Shown in pieces: positions 23,066-35,298 of a stretch of 64,000 bases of DNA. The notes below the pieces were generated by a model. That model was not told the origin of the DNA and did no database searches. It saw only the letters and a program-made list of their open reading frames with translations. Position numbers and translations under genes: made by a program. Source of the stretch: Sanderia malayensis (lineage: Eukaryota; Cnidaria; Scyphozoa; Semaeostomeae; Pelagiidae); assembly GCA_013076295.1 (NCBI GenBank), contig RQOL01000859.1, positions 58,170 through 122,169 on the forward strand. The letters are read 5' to 3'. How positions within the stretch are numbered: position 1 is the first letter of the stretch; every line of letters begins with the position of its first letter.

Positions 23066-24835
23066 ATGGCAGAGTTGGTCAGTGCTAATGCTCACAACGA
23101 GGAAGCTAAAAGTCAGAACAGTTGCAACCTCAGTGAAAGAGACAAGTGGATAATAAATTGGTGGGTTGATAAATATTTTTTTACAGTTTTCTGGTTGGAT
23201 ATAGTGATATTTAGACAAATAATTCTTCACATTGACATCAGTTTCCGCGAAGTAGTCGTTTCCAACAGATGAAGGCCATAGGCCCACTGTAGTACATACA
23301 ACCAAGACAAGTAATTTTAATAGCACGATTGAGAGACTGTTGCCGCTTCCTTTTTTATGGAAATGATGTTTTTCAATCTTCTATCAATTATCCGATACTT
23401 ACGTTGTTCTATCAGTGAGTGTTTTTTATTTTTTGTATTTTTGCCAGACAGCTAAATACAATAACATCTAGCTTCTCTTTGCTTGAAAGAATTTGTTGGG
23501 ACAACCGTTTGATTATATAAGCGACAATGTTGTGTGTAGTATTAGGCTGCAGTATATTGCTTAATATCACTATGACAATAAAATAAAAATCATTTTAGAC
23601 TGTCTCACATTTTTGCCACCACTAAACTTTTATCTGTGATTCCTCAGGTTATCAAAAAATTTGGTCAGCCAAGAAGGGAGCAAGGTTGAGGTGGCCGTGC
23701 TTGTACACAAAGTACAACAAGAATTGGGAGAACCTGTCTCCTCAAATGTAGTGGGTAAGTGTTTGCGTGCCGTTTTTGGTAAAAAAATCAAGAATTGCCA
23801 AAATAGCAAACGAGTAAGATGCTATTATGGCATAACATTTTTACTTGGAGAAGATGCTGTTGCACGTGTGAATATTGGATGTTTGGATGAAGAGTCGGGT
23901 GCTAGGTTTGATGATTCTGTTGAGGTGCAGAATAGTGGACAAAGTGGGGATTCAACAAAAACACAATCCCAGGCTTTGAATTATAGAAAAGCAATTAACC
24001 TGTATAGAAATAAACGACTGGAAAAAGAGAAACTGCAAAAGAATTTAGATAGGGAGCGAGAGTTGTCAAAGTACAGTAAGAGTCTTCAGTTACCATCATC
24101 AATGTTTTTGAAAGTAGAAGAACTGCTTGAGGTACCTAGTAGCAAGAAGAATTCAGGGACATTTGGGTGCTGCAGCCTATTTTCATACAGAGGCATGGAT
24201 GTTGCTGTCAAGGCATATAAAGAGTCAGAAGCTTTTACAGATGCTGCTTTGAAACAATCATTGTTAAAAGAGGCAAATGTGCTGCTAAGCTTACATTGTC
24301 ATAGAGGAATCCCCAAATTACTTGGTGTTGTCATGGAGATCAAGCCATATTGTCTTGTAACAAGTTTTCATGTGCTAGTTGTTTGATACCAGGTATGCCT
24401 AAGGGAAAAGAGGACTGGTTTAAAGTTTTGTGTAGTTTAGGTGATGCTCTTCTACATATTCATACAACTGGTTATGTCCATGGAGATATCAAAACTGACA
24501 ATGTTCTGGTTGAAGAGGGATTGGTTGCTGTTATCACTGACTTTGGTAAAAGTGTCCTTGCCACGAGATCAAAAATCAATAATATTCCTTTATCAGAAAG
24601 AGATGAGTATTGCAAGAAATACCCATGGGTTGCTCCTGAAGTTATTCACGCTAAGACAGCTCTAACTAGGGCAAGTGATATATTCGCATTCGGATACCTT
24701 ACTAAGAAAGTTGCAAAAACATGTGGCTTGAAGAGTAAGGGAATGGATGACATAATTTCTAACACACTCACTCCTGATCCTGACAAAAGAATTTGCCTTA
24801 AAGGAATACAGAGCATATTATCTGGGTATTTTTAA
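23066..24835 (+). pseudogene. RFX-like winged-helix + protein kinase fusion, frameshifted
   Basis: Exon 1 is 23,066-23,160 (MAELVSANAHNEEAK; donor TTG|GTGGGT), exon 2 starts at 23,648 after CCTCAG, in phase. The joined product reads WIINWLSKNL, PVSSNVVGKCLRAVF and then CYYGI, matching the spacing of RFX-type winged-helix DNA-binding domains (residues about 28-100). A charged coiled-coil-like stretch follows (about 24,000-24,070). The kinase domain has the glycine-loop/Lys block (GTFGCCSLFSYRGMDVAVKAY), HGDIKTDNVL (catalytic loop, about 24,480), ITDFGKS (about 24,535) and WVAPEVI (about 24,628). A frameshift and probable small deletion at 24,365-24,400 remove the hinge region. Substrate unknown. 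It lies within element G and may be cargo. Confidence 0.72.
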
Positions 24836-26087
24836 TTAATGTTTCCTGTCTTGTAATTTGACTTCACTATCTATCTAACGCAAGTAACTACCCTACTTAA
24901 GACATTTCTGCAACCATGGAATTCTTACACTCCCTTCACACAATTAGCCGGGAAATATTGTATGGTGTTGTCTATTCCTCAAAAATTCGTCTTTATGCAC
25001 AAGTAAACAACATCTATATTGTTTTACTGGTAGGGCTGTCGCAATTAAACCGATATAATTACCACATGAGCAAAGGATAGAATTAGCGCGTTATCAAAAC
25101 AATGGAACTTTTACAACACTGCTCTTAATTCATAACGGAGTCATTGGGAATCATTGGCCTGAGTCTTTTTTCTTACAAAATCGCAAACAAGCGACGAATT
25201 ATCTGTGACGGGAGTGTAATTTTCATAACAAAATTTAGAACCTTAAAAATAAGAAGTAAAATCAAATTTACTTACCAACTTCAGTAAATAAGTCATAAAA
25301 CACAAAGATCAGCCAATAGGATGTTGGTGCCAATAAATTATGAGAGACATCAACCGCAAGAAGAATTGAATTTATAAGAAGCCCTTGATGCAGGGTGCGG
25401 CTGAAGACAATGCACAAGAAAGACAACCCGGCAACAACTTCCAAAGACAATCCCGAACAATACAACATTACTTAACAATACGAATGACAATACGATTATT
25501 GTAGATATTGAAGTATATTACTTCTTTTCATTATGAGTATCATATCATGCGTGGCATTCCACTTTTGTCGCGTGATCAACGTTTTATTAACAACCCTTTT
25601 GCAGGCTATTCCATTGTTATATTGACATTATAAGTAAACAAAGATAGAAGTTTACACTTTTTCACGTCATAATACCAATAATTTTACTTTAGTATACCGT
25701 AATGCTTCGATTAAGCGCCAGGGGCGTTCATTCAATTGTTTGATATTTTAGGGCGGCTTCTATTCGAGGTGTTTATTAATAAACAGTAATCAAGGGGGGC
25801 GTTTAAAAGAAGGGGGCATTTCATCGAAGTATTACGGTATGACAACCTCTGTATTAGAAAGGCAACTGACATACTTTCTAAATAAATTTTCATCTTCGTA
25901 TCAGGCTTCCTGTCCCCCGAATAGTATGCATAAACTATCCGTATTATCTGTTTAAAACAGGGGTATCATAGATTGCCAGCCTACTCATTGTTGCAGGAGT
26001 TTGATGCAAATCCATATTCTAATTAGGTAAATTATTATTATTATTAAACAAAAGGATATCTCATGGACAGTGTCCAACTTTTTCCGG
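24836..26087. other. A+T-rich region without a supported gene
   Basis: No coding frame with recognisable motifs. Contains a 147-bp MITE (listed separately) and leads into the first minisatellite array. Confidence 0.4.
25694..25840. mobile_element. 147-bp MITE
   Basis: Ends ATACCGTAAT-(G)-CTTCGAT at 25,694 and the reverse complement of ATACCGTAAT-(A)-CTTCGAT at 25,840, 17 bp with one mismatch. No coding capacity. The autonomous partner is not in this window. Confidence 0.75.
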
Positions 26088-28340
26088 TAATAAAGACCCA
26101 ATGATGATAAAAGACAATGTTCAGCAGCAACTCTTCTCCAGTTAATAAAGACGCAATGATGATAAAAGACAATGTTCAGCAGCAACTCTTCCCCAGTTAA
26201 TAAAGACTCAATGATGATAAAAGACAATGTTCAGCAGCAACTCTTCTCCAGTTAATAAAGACTCAATGATGATAAAAGACAATGTTCAGCGGCAACTCTT
26301 CTCCAGTTAATAAAGACCCAATGATGATAAAAGACAATGTTCAGCAGTAACTCTTCTCCAGTTAATAAATACACAATGATGATAAAAGACAATGTTCAGC
26401 AGCAACTCTTCTCCAGTTAATAAAGAACCAATGATGATAAAAGACAATGTTCAGCAGCAACTCTTCTCCAGTAAATAAAGACTCAATGATGATAAAAGAC
26501 AATGTTCAGCAGCAACTCTTCTCCAGTTAATAAAGACTCAATGATGATAAAAGACAATGTTCAGCAGCAACTCTTCTCCAGTTAATAAAGACCCAATGAT
26601 GATAAAAGACAATGTTCAGCAGCAACTCTTCTCCAGTTAATAAAGACCCAATGATGATAAAAGACAATGTTCAGCAGTAACTCTTCTCCAGTTAATAAAG
26701 ACGCAATGATGATAAAAGACAATGTTCAGCAGCAACTCTTCTCCAGTTAATAAAGACCCAATGATGATAAAAGACAATGTTCAGCAGCAACTCTTCTCCA
26801 GTTAATAAAGACCCAATGATGAAAAAAGACAATGTTCAGCAGCAACTCTTCTCCAGTTAATAAAGACACAATGATGATAAAAGACAATGTTCAGCAGCAA
26901 CTCTTCTGCAGTTAATAAAGACTCAATGATGATAAAAGAAAATGTTCAGCAGCAACTCTTCTCCAGTTAATAAAGACCCAATGATGATAAAACACAATGT
27001 TCAGCAGCAACTCTTCTCCAGTAAATAAAGACTCAATGATGATAAAAGAAAATGTTCAGCAGCAACTCTTCTCCAGTTAATAAAGACCCAATGATGATAA
27101 AAGACAATGTTCAGCGGCAACTCTTCTCCAGTTAATAAAGACCCAATGATGATAAAAGACAATGTTCAGCAGTAACTCTTCTCCACTTAATAAAGTCCCA
27201 ATGATGATAAAAGACAATGTTCAGCAGCAACTCTTCCCCAGTTAATAAAGACTCAATGATGATAAAAGACAATGTTCAGCAGCAACTCTTCTCCAGTTAA
27301 TAAAGACCCAATGATGATAAAAGACAATGTTCAGCAGCAACTCTTCTCCAGTTAATAAAGACCCAATGATGATAAAAGACAATGTTCAGCAGCAACTCTT
27401 CTCCAGTTAATAAAGACACAATGATGATAAAAGACAATGTTTAGCAGCAACTCTTCTCCAGTTAATAAAGACTCAATGATGATAAAAGAAAATGTTCAGC
27501 AGCAACTCTTCTCCAGTTAATAAAGACCCAATGATGATAAAAGACAATGTTCAGCAGTAACTCTTCTCCAGTTAATAAAGATGCAATGATGATAAAAGAC
27601 AATGTTCAGCAGCAACTCTTCTCCAGTTAATAAAGACCCAATGATGATAAAAGACAATGTTCAGCAGCAACTCTTCTCCAGTTATTAAAGACGCAATGAT
27701 GATAAAAGACAATGTTCAGCAGCAACTCTTCTCCAGTTAATAAAGACGCAATGATGATAAAAGACAATGTTCAGCAGCAACTCTTCTCCAGTTAATAAAG
27801 ACTCAATGATGATAAAAGACAATGTTCAGCAGCAACTCTTCTCCAGTTAATAAAGACCCAATGATGATAAAACACAATGTTCAGCAGCAACTCTTCTCCA
27901 GTTAATAAAGACTCAATGATGATAAAAGACAATGTTCAGCAGCAACTCTTCTCCAGTTAATAAAGACTCAATGATGATAAAAGACAATGTTCAGCAGCAA
28001 CTCTTCTCCAGTTAATAAAGACCCAATGATGATAAAAGACAATGTTCAGCAGCAACTCTTCTCCAGTTAATAAAGACCCAATGATGATAAAAGAACAATG
28101 TTCAGCAGCAACTCTTCTCCAGTTATTAAAAGACGCAATGATGATAAAAGACAATGTTCAGCAGCAACTCTTCTCCAGTTAATAAAGACCAATGATGATA
28201 AAAGACAATGTTCAGCAGCAACTCTTCTCCAGTTAATAAAGACGCAATGATGATAAAAGACAATGTTCAGCAGCAACTCTTCTCCAGTTAATAAAGACTC
28301 AATGTGATAAAAGACAATGTTCAGCAGCAACTCTTCTCCA
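26088..28340. repeat. 55-bp minisatellite, array 1 (about 41 units)
   Basis: Unit of 55 bp containing ATAAAGAC-CC-AATGATGA, TAAAAGACAATGTTCAGCAG and CAACTCTTCTCCAGTT. Variation is concentrated at the dinucleotide after GAC (CC, TC, GC, AC), with secondary variants (CAGCGGCAA, CAGCAGTAA, GAAAATG, AACACAATG). All minus-strand frames are largely open because of composition; none is a gene. Confidence 0.97.
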
Positions 28341-30457
28341 TAGTAAACGCACGATGACGTAATAATACTTAAATAACATAAGACTTGATATAAATTTGGG
28401 ACCTTTTTATCTTTATGCTGCTTGGACGCTTACATTATCTATAGTAATCGTTTGTTGGAAGACATTCATTGTTGCTTTGTTTCATGATTTGCCAACACAA
28501 GCTTTCTTCTATCCTCTGATTCGCGGCTAAGTGTCATTTTGTTAATCGTCTCATCCTCCCAATCATCCAGTCTTCTTTCTTCATGGTTGGAAATCAATAC
28601 CCATTTTCTCCAAATACTTAACGTTATTGTTTGGTGTTTCTTGTTGCTGTTTAAAATATCGTCTGACCAAAGGTGTTAAAAAGACGTAGCTTTTGTCGCC
28701 CAGAATCATATTTTCCTTCCAGTTAAGAAAATCATCGAGCTGGTCATTGGTTAAGGCGGCAAAATGATGGCCTGTAGGAATGTTTTTGCGTGGCTGTCTT
28801 TCAGTTCGTAAAGGTATCTTCTTACCAGTGAATTTAGTTTGAGAAGAATTGCATCCTTCCATACATCATCGTCATATTCATTTCCTGATAAATGTGCAAG
28901 GACAATGAAAAAGTGTGCACTAATACGGCACTAAGGTCTGCTCATGTTTTAGTAGGCAAATGACATCAATGTTAACAATGAAATATTACTTACATCTATC
29001 TCTTCTTGTTCTGGTCCTTGTGTCAGATATATTTCAGTATGCCATCATCACTGATACTTTCTGAAAGTTAGAGTGTTAAGCGAAAATTTTTGTTGCACGC
29101 AGGATTTGTAAAGGTTGACCTTCATAAATGACGAATACAATATCATTTCTATTCACAAGCAAGATTGAAAACATTAAAGTATGTAACTCTAAAGAAATAA
29201 AATTACCTCTCCATAGGTCTGCGCTTGCCAACTCCTTGCTATTCCCATTGACAATGTGTTGGGCCAGCAAATCTCTAACATCATCCATATCGAAGATGGA
29301 GAAATCTGGAGATGTCTCCAGCAGGAACGACACCATGTAGCATATGACGAATAGTGCACACTGAGCATTGTCGTTTTGTAGAGGTAAAAGTGTTGACTTT
29401 GCTACTAATTTGCCTGTTTTTCTAAAGTTGTTATTTGATAAGGCTTGTAGCAGAGTTTTCACTTCAAACTCATGCTCTTGCCCCAAAGAGTCGCATATGA
29501 AATAGTTGGATTTGTCCAGTCAATACAAAGACCCACCAATGTTGCTGTGTATTCAATGGAAAGATAATTTTTTTCTTCCCAAAAGGCGGAAATTGTCTTG
29601 ATTTTTTCCTCGATATTTTATAAAATTGGTTCTTAATTAACTGTGTGCCTATAAGAGGGTCAACAACAAAACATCTTGATGCTGCATATTTAGAGCCAAA
29701 CCCACTGCATGCATGATGCTGTCATTGACATGAGAATCACCCTGAAGTGATCTTATATCATGTGCTGTAACATGGGGGAATGCGTTGGACACTTCCTGGC
29801 AATCATCTACTGAAGAAGAACTGCTCATGATATCAAAAGCAGTAAAGTCCTTGTCGAAGTGATGTTTTCGTCAGGATTGTCGACTACGGTAATACGTTGG
29901 CAAACATATTTGTAAATGCCGAAGCCCTTGCTATATACAAGCTGCCAGAAATATACAAGGCAATCTGCTGGAGTGTATTCCAATGCACCATTTATACTAT
30001 CTAGGATGATGCATTTTGTTTGCAAAAACAAACACACTACATAATGAGATGCAGCATTATTAATCAAGATCCTATCACCAGTCTTTACATCTAACTTTGT
30101 CAAGAAGTCTTGGTACATGTTCTCTGCATCACTTTGAAGACAATCTGGATCAGCGGAAGCAAAGAAAGATTCCACTTCGTTGTTTAATTGCTTGTGGACA
30201 TAGCCAACAGATTGAGCACTGATCGAAAGAACATCTATATTATAATCGCCAGATGGTGCTCTGTGATTTTCCAGGTCATCATGAATGCTTTTAAAATTTA
30301 CTTCCTGCAACCAACAAGAGTCGGCAATCTGGTTCATGGTGCACTGTTCAAAGGATGTGTGAATGGTGTTATTTAACGCACACATGCCACACAGAGAATG
30401 TACATCCCTGCATCTGTATACAAAGTTGCAATCCTGCATGATTGCAACTTTGTAACA
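28341..30457 (-). repeat. Protease cassette A: 5'-truncated duplicate of the G gene's 3' half
   Basis: Collinear with 39,121-41,236 of the full gene: Josephin-like part 30,439-29,825, C48-like part 29,760-29,076, exon 3 near 29,055-28,990, last exon 28,885-28,500. At the position of G's stop at 40,747 it has a sense codon (TAT). It alone keeps a donor at the end of exon 2 (GAG|GTAATT, 29,206). It has several 1-2-base losses of its own, including in exon 3. It ends at a palindrome that abuts array 2. Confidence 0.93.
29076..30439 (-). pseudogene. Josephin-like and C48-like protease segments, cassette A
   Basis: Josephin-like catalytic block (SLCGMCALNN) at about 30,400; the His segment ASHYVVCLF near 30,050; then, past a frameshift at about 29,860, the C48 segments PLIGTQLIKNQFY (29,655) and NDNAQCALFVICYMV (29,360). 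The sense codon after DCLV allows reading into VYFWQLVYSKGF, showing that the two proteases were once one chain. No start, integrase or promoter is present, so a free product is unlikely. Confidence 0.8.
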
Positions 30458-32526
30458 TTAATAAAGACGCAATGATGATAAAAGACAATGTTCAGCAGCA
30501 ACTCTTCTCCAGTTAATAAAGACCAATGATGATAAAGACAATGTTCAGCGGCAACTCTTCTCCAGTTAATAAAGACTCAATGATGATAAAAGAAAATGTT
30601 CAGCAGCAACTCTTCTCCAGTTAATAAAGACCCAATGATGATAAAACACAATGTTCAGCAGCAACTCTTCTCCAGTAAATAAAGACTCAATGATGATAAA
30701 AGACAATGTTCAGCAGCAACTCTTCTCCAGTTAATAAAGACTCAATGATGATAAAAGACAATGTTCAGCAGCAACTCTTCTCCAGTTAATAAAGACCCAA
30801 TGATGATAAAAGACAATGTTCAGCAGCAACTCTTCTCCAGTTAATAAAGACCCAATGATGATAAAAGACAATGTTCAGCGGCAACTCTTCTCCAGTTAAT
30901 AAAGACCCAATGATGATAAAAGACAATGTTCAGCAGTAACTCTTCTCCAGTTAATAAAGATGCAATGATGATAAAAGACAATGTTCAGCAGCAACTCTTC
31001 TCCAGTTAATAAAGACTCAATGATGATAAAAGACAATGTTCAGCAGCAACTCTTCTCCAGTTAATAAAGACCCAATGATGATAAAAGACAATGTTCAGCA
31101 GCAACTCTTCTCCAGTTAATAAAGACCAATGATGATAAAAGACAATGTTCAGCGGCAACTCTTCTCCAGTTAATAAAGACCCAATGATGATAAAAGACAA
31201 TGTTCAGCAGTAACTCTTCTCCAGTTAATAAAGATGCAATGATGATAAAAGACAATGTTCAGCAGCAACTCTTCTCCAGTTAATAAAGACCCAATGATGA
31301 TAAAAGACAATGTTCAGCAGCAACTCTTCTCCAGTTATTAAAGACGCAATGATGATAAAAGACAATGTTCAGCAGCAACTCCTCTCCAGTTAATAAAGAC
31401 GCAATGATGATAAAAGACAATGTTCAGCAGCAACTCTTCTCCAGTTAATAAAGACTCAATGATGATAAAAGACAATGTTCAGCAGCAACTCTTCTCCAGT
31501 TAATAAAGACCCAATGATGATAAAAGACAATGTTCAGCAGCAACTCTTCTCCAGTTAATAAAGACCCAATGATGATAAAAGACAATGTTCAGCAGCAACT
31601 CTTCTCCAGTTAATAAAGACGCAATGATGATAAAAGACAATGTTTAGCAGCAACTCTTCTCCAGTTAATAAAGACTCAATGATGATAAAAGAAAATGTTC
31701 AGCAGCAACTCTTCTCCAGTTAATAAAGACCCAATGATGATAAAAGACAATGTTCAGCAGTAACTCTTCTCCAGTTAATAAAGACGCAACGATGATAAAA
31801 GACAATGTTCAGCAGCAACTCTTCTCCAGTTAATAAAGACCAATGATGATAAAGACAAGTTCAGCAGCAACTCTTCTCCAGTTATTTAAAGACGCAATGA
31901 TGATAAAGACAATGTTCAGCAGCAACTCTTCTCCAGTTATAAAGACGCAATGATGATAAAAGCAATGTTCAGCAGCAACTCTTCTCCAGTTAATAAGACT
32001 CAATGATGATAAAAGACAATGTTAGCAGCAACTTTTCCAGTTAATAAAGACCAATGATGATAAAACACAATGTTCAGCAGCAACTCTTCTCCAGTTAATA
32101 AAGACTCAATGATGATAAAAGACAATGTTCAGCAGCAACTCTTCTCCAGTTAATAAAGACTCGATGATGATAAAAGACAATGTTCAGCAGCAACTCTTCT
32201 CCAGTTAATAAAGACCCAATGATGATAAAAGACAATGTTAGCAGCAACTCTTCTCCATTAATAAAGACCCATGATGATAAAGACAATGTTCAGCGGCAAC
32301 TTTCTCCAGTTAATAAAGACGCAATGATGATAAAAGACAATGTTCAGCAGCAACTCTTCTCCAGTTAAAAAGACCCAATGATGATAAAAGACAATGTTCA
32401 GCAGCAACTCTTCTCCAGTTATTAAGACGCAATGATGATGAAAGACAATGTTCAGCAGCAACTCTTCTCAGTTAATAAAAGACCCAATGATGATAAAAGA
32501 CAATGTTCAGCAGCAACTCTTCTCCA
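30458..32526. repeat. 55-bp minisatellite, array 2 (about 38 units)
   Basis: Same unit as array 1. The first units follow a variant order (GC; CC with CGGC; TC with GAAAATG; CC with AACAC; AGTAAAT-TC) that recurs at the start of arrays 3 and 4. The last 0.7 kb (31,840-32,520) is rich in single-base losses. Confidence 0.97.
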
Positions 32527-34639
32527 ATGTAAACGCACGATGACGTAATATATTTAAATAACATAAGACTTGATATAAATTTGGGACTTTTTATCTTTAT
32601 GCTGCTTGAACGCTTACATTGATCTATAGTAATCGTTTGTTGGAAGACATTCATTTGTTGCTTTTGTTTCATGATTTTTGCCAACACAAGCCCTTTCTTC
32701 TATTCTCTGATTCGCGCTAAGTGTCATTTTGTTAATCGTCTCATGCTCCAATCATCCAGTCTTCTTTTTTCATGGTTGGAAATCAATACCCAGTTTTCTC
32801 CTAAATATTAACGTTGCTTCGTGTTTTTTTGTTGCTGTTTAAAATATCGTCTGACCAAAGGTGTTAAAAGACGTAGCTTTTGTCGCCCAGAATCATATTT
32901 TCCTTCCAGTTAAGAAAATCATCGAGCTGGTCATTGGTTAAGGCGGCAAAATGATGGCCTGTAGGAATGTTTTTCGCGTGGCTGTCTTTCAGTTCGTAAA
33001 GGTATCTTCTTACCAGTGAATTTAGTTTGAGAAGAATTGCATCCTTCCCATACATCATCGTCATATTCATTTCCTGATAAATGTGCAAGGACAATGAAAA
33101 AGTGTGCACTAATACGGCACTAAGGTCTGCTCAGGTTTTCAGTAGGCAAATGACATTCAATGTTAACAAATGAAATATTACTTACATCTATCTCTTCTTG
33201 TTCTGGTCCTTGTGTCAGGATATATTTCAGTATGCCATCATCACTGATACTTTCTGAAAGTTAGAGTTTAAGCAAAAATTTTGTTGCACGCAGGATGTGT
33301 AAAGGTTGACCTTCATAAATGACGAATACAATATCATTTCTATTCCACAAGCAGATTGAAAACATTAAAGTATGTAACTCTAAAGAATAAAATTCTCTCC
33401 ATAGGTCTGCGCTTGCCAACTCCTTGCTATTCCCATTGACAATGTGTTGGGCCAGCAAATCTCTAACATCATCCTATCGAAGATGGAGAAATCTGGAGAT
33501 GTCTCCAGCAGGAACAACACATGTAGCATATGACGAATAGTGTGCACTGAGCATTGTCGTTTTTTAGAGGTAAAGTGTTGACTTTGCTACTAATTTGCCT
33601 GTTTTTCTAAAGTTGTTACTTGATAAGGCTTGTAGCAGAGTTTTCACTTCAAACTCATGCTCTTGCCCAAAGAGTCACATATGAAATAGTTGGATTTGTC
33701 CAGGTCAATACAAAGAGCCCCCAATGTTGCTGTGTATTCAATGGAAAGATAATTTTTTTCTCCCAAAGGCGGAAATTGTCTTGATTTTTTCCTCGATATT
33801 TTATAAAATTGGTTCTTAATTAACTGTGTGCCTATAAGAGGGTCAACAACAAAAACATCTTGATGCTGCATATTTATAGCCAAACCCACGCATGCATGAT
33901 GCTGTCATTGACATGAGAATCACCCTGAAGTGATCTTATATCATGTGCTGTAACATGGGGGAATGCGTTGGACACTTCCTGGCAATCATCTACTGAAGAA
34001 GAACTGCTCATGATATCAAAAGCAGTAAAGTCCTTGCCGAAAGTGATGTTTTCGTCAGGATTGTCGACTACGGTAATACGTTGGCAAACATATTTGTAAA
34101 TGCCGAAGCCCTTGCTATAGACAAGCTGCCAGAAATATACAAGGCAATCTGCTGGAGTGTATTCCAATGCACCATTATATTATTTAGGATGATGCATTTT
34201 GTTTGCAAATCAAACACGCTACATAATGAGATGCAGCATTATTAATCAAGATCCTATCACCAGTCTTTACATCTAACTTTGTCAAGAACTCTTGGTACAT
34301 GTTCTCTGCATCACTTTGAAGACAATCTGGATCAGCGGAAGCAAAGAAAGATTCCACTTCGTTGTTTAATTGCTTGTGGACATAGCCAACAGATTGAGCA
34401 CTGATCGAAAGAACATCTATATTATAATCGCCAGATAGTGCTCTGTGATTTTCCAGGTAATCATGAATGCTTTTAAAATTTGCTTCCTGCAACCAACAAG
34501 AGTCGGCAATCTGGTTCATGGTGCACTGTTCAAAGGATGTGTGAATGGTGTTATTTAACGCACACATGCCACACAGAGATGTACATCCCTGCATCTGTAT
34601 ACAAAGTTGCAATCCTGCATGATTGCAACTTTGTATACA
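32527..34639 (-). repeat. Protease cassette B
   Basis: Second truncated duplicate of the G gene's 3' half. Josephin-like part 34,612-34,184, bridge and C48 start 34,167-33,874, C48 core 33,889-33,261, last exon 33,076-32,700. Like cassette A it has the sense codon at the position of G's stop at 40,747, and like C and D it has lost the exon-2 donor. Many single-base deletions (for example in runs near 33,380, 33,530 and 33,760) break all frames. Confidence 0.93.
34596..34639. repeat. Snapback palindrome at cassette B/array 3 junction
   Basis: 19-bp arms (34,596-34,614 and 34,621-34,639; TGTATACAAAGTTGCAATC and its complement) around CTGCAT. The array begins at the next base. In the full gene (41,210-41,240) only the left arm and a 5-bp CAATC-CTGCAT-GATTG stem exist. 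Confidence 0.95.
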
Positions 34640-35298
34640 TTAATAAAGACGCAATGATGATAAAAGACAATGTTCAGCAGCAACTCTTCTCCAGTTAATA
34701 AAGACCCAATGATGATAAAAGACAATGTTCAGCGGCAACTCTTCTCCAGTTAATAAAGACTCAATGATGATAAAAGAAAATGTTCAGCAGCAACTCTTCT
34801 CCAGTTAATAAAGACCCAATGATGATAAAACACAATGTTCAGCAGCAACTCTTCTCCAGTAAATAAAGACTCAATGATGATAAAAGACAATGTTCAGCAG
34901 CAACTCTTCTCCAGTTAATAAAGACTCAATGATGATAAAAGACAATGTTCAGCGGCAACTCTTCTCCAGTTAATAAAGACGCAATGATGATAAAAGACAA
35001 TGTTCAGCAGCAACTCTTCTCCAGTTAAAAAAGACCCAATGATGATAAAAGACAATGTTCAGCAGCAACTCTTCTCCAGTTATTAAAGACGCAATGATGA
35101 TAAAAGACAATGTTCAGCAGCAACTCTTCTCCAGTTAATAAAGACCCAATGATGATAAAAGACAATGTTCAGCAGCAACTCTTCTCCAGTTAATAAAGAC
35201 GCAATGATGATAAAAGACAATGTTCGGCAGCAACTCTTCTCCAGTTAATAAAGACTCAATGGTGATAAAAAACAATGTTCAGCAGCAACTCTTCTCCA
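34640..35298. repeat. 55-bp minisatellite, array 3 (about 12 units)
   Basis: Short array with the same unit. Its first five units share the variant order of arrays 2 and 4, and its last units (AAAAAGAC-CC, TATTAAAGAC-GC, TC with GGTGATAAAAA) match the end of array 4. It looks like array 4 with the middle removed. Confidence 0.97.
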
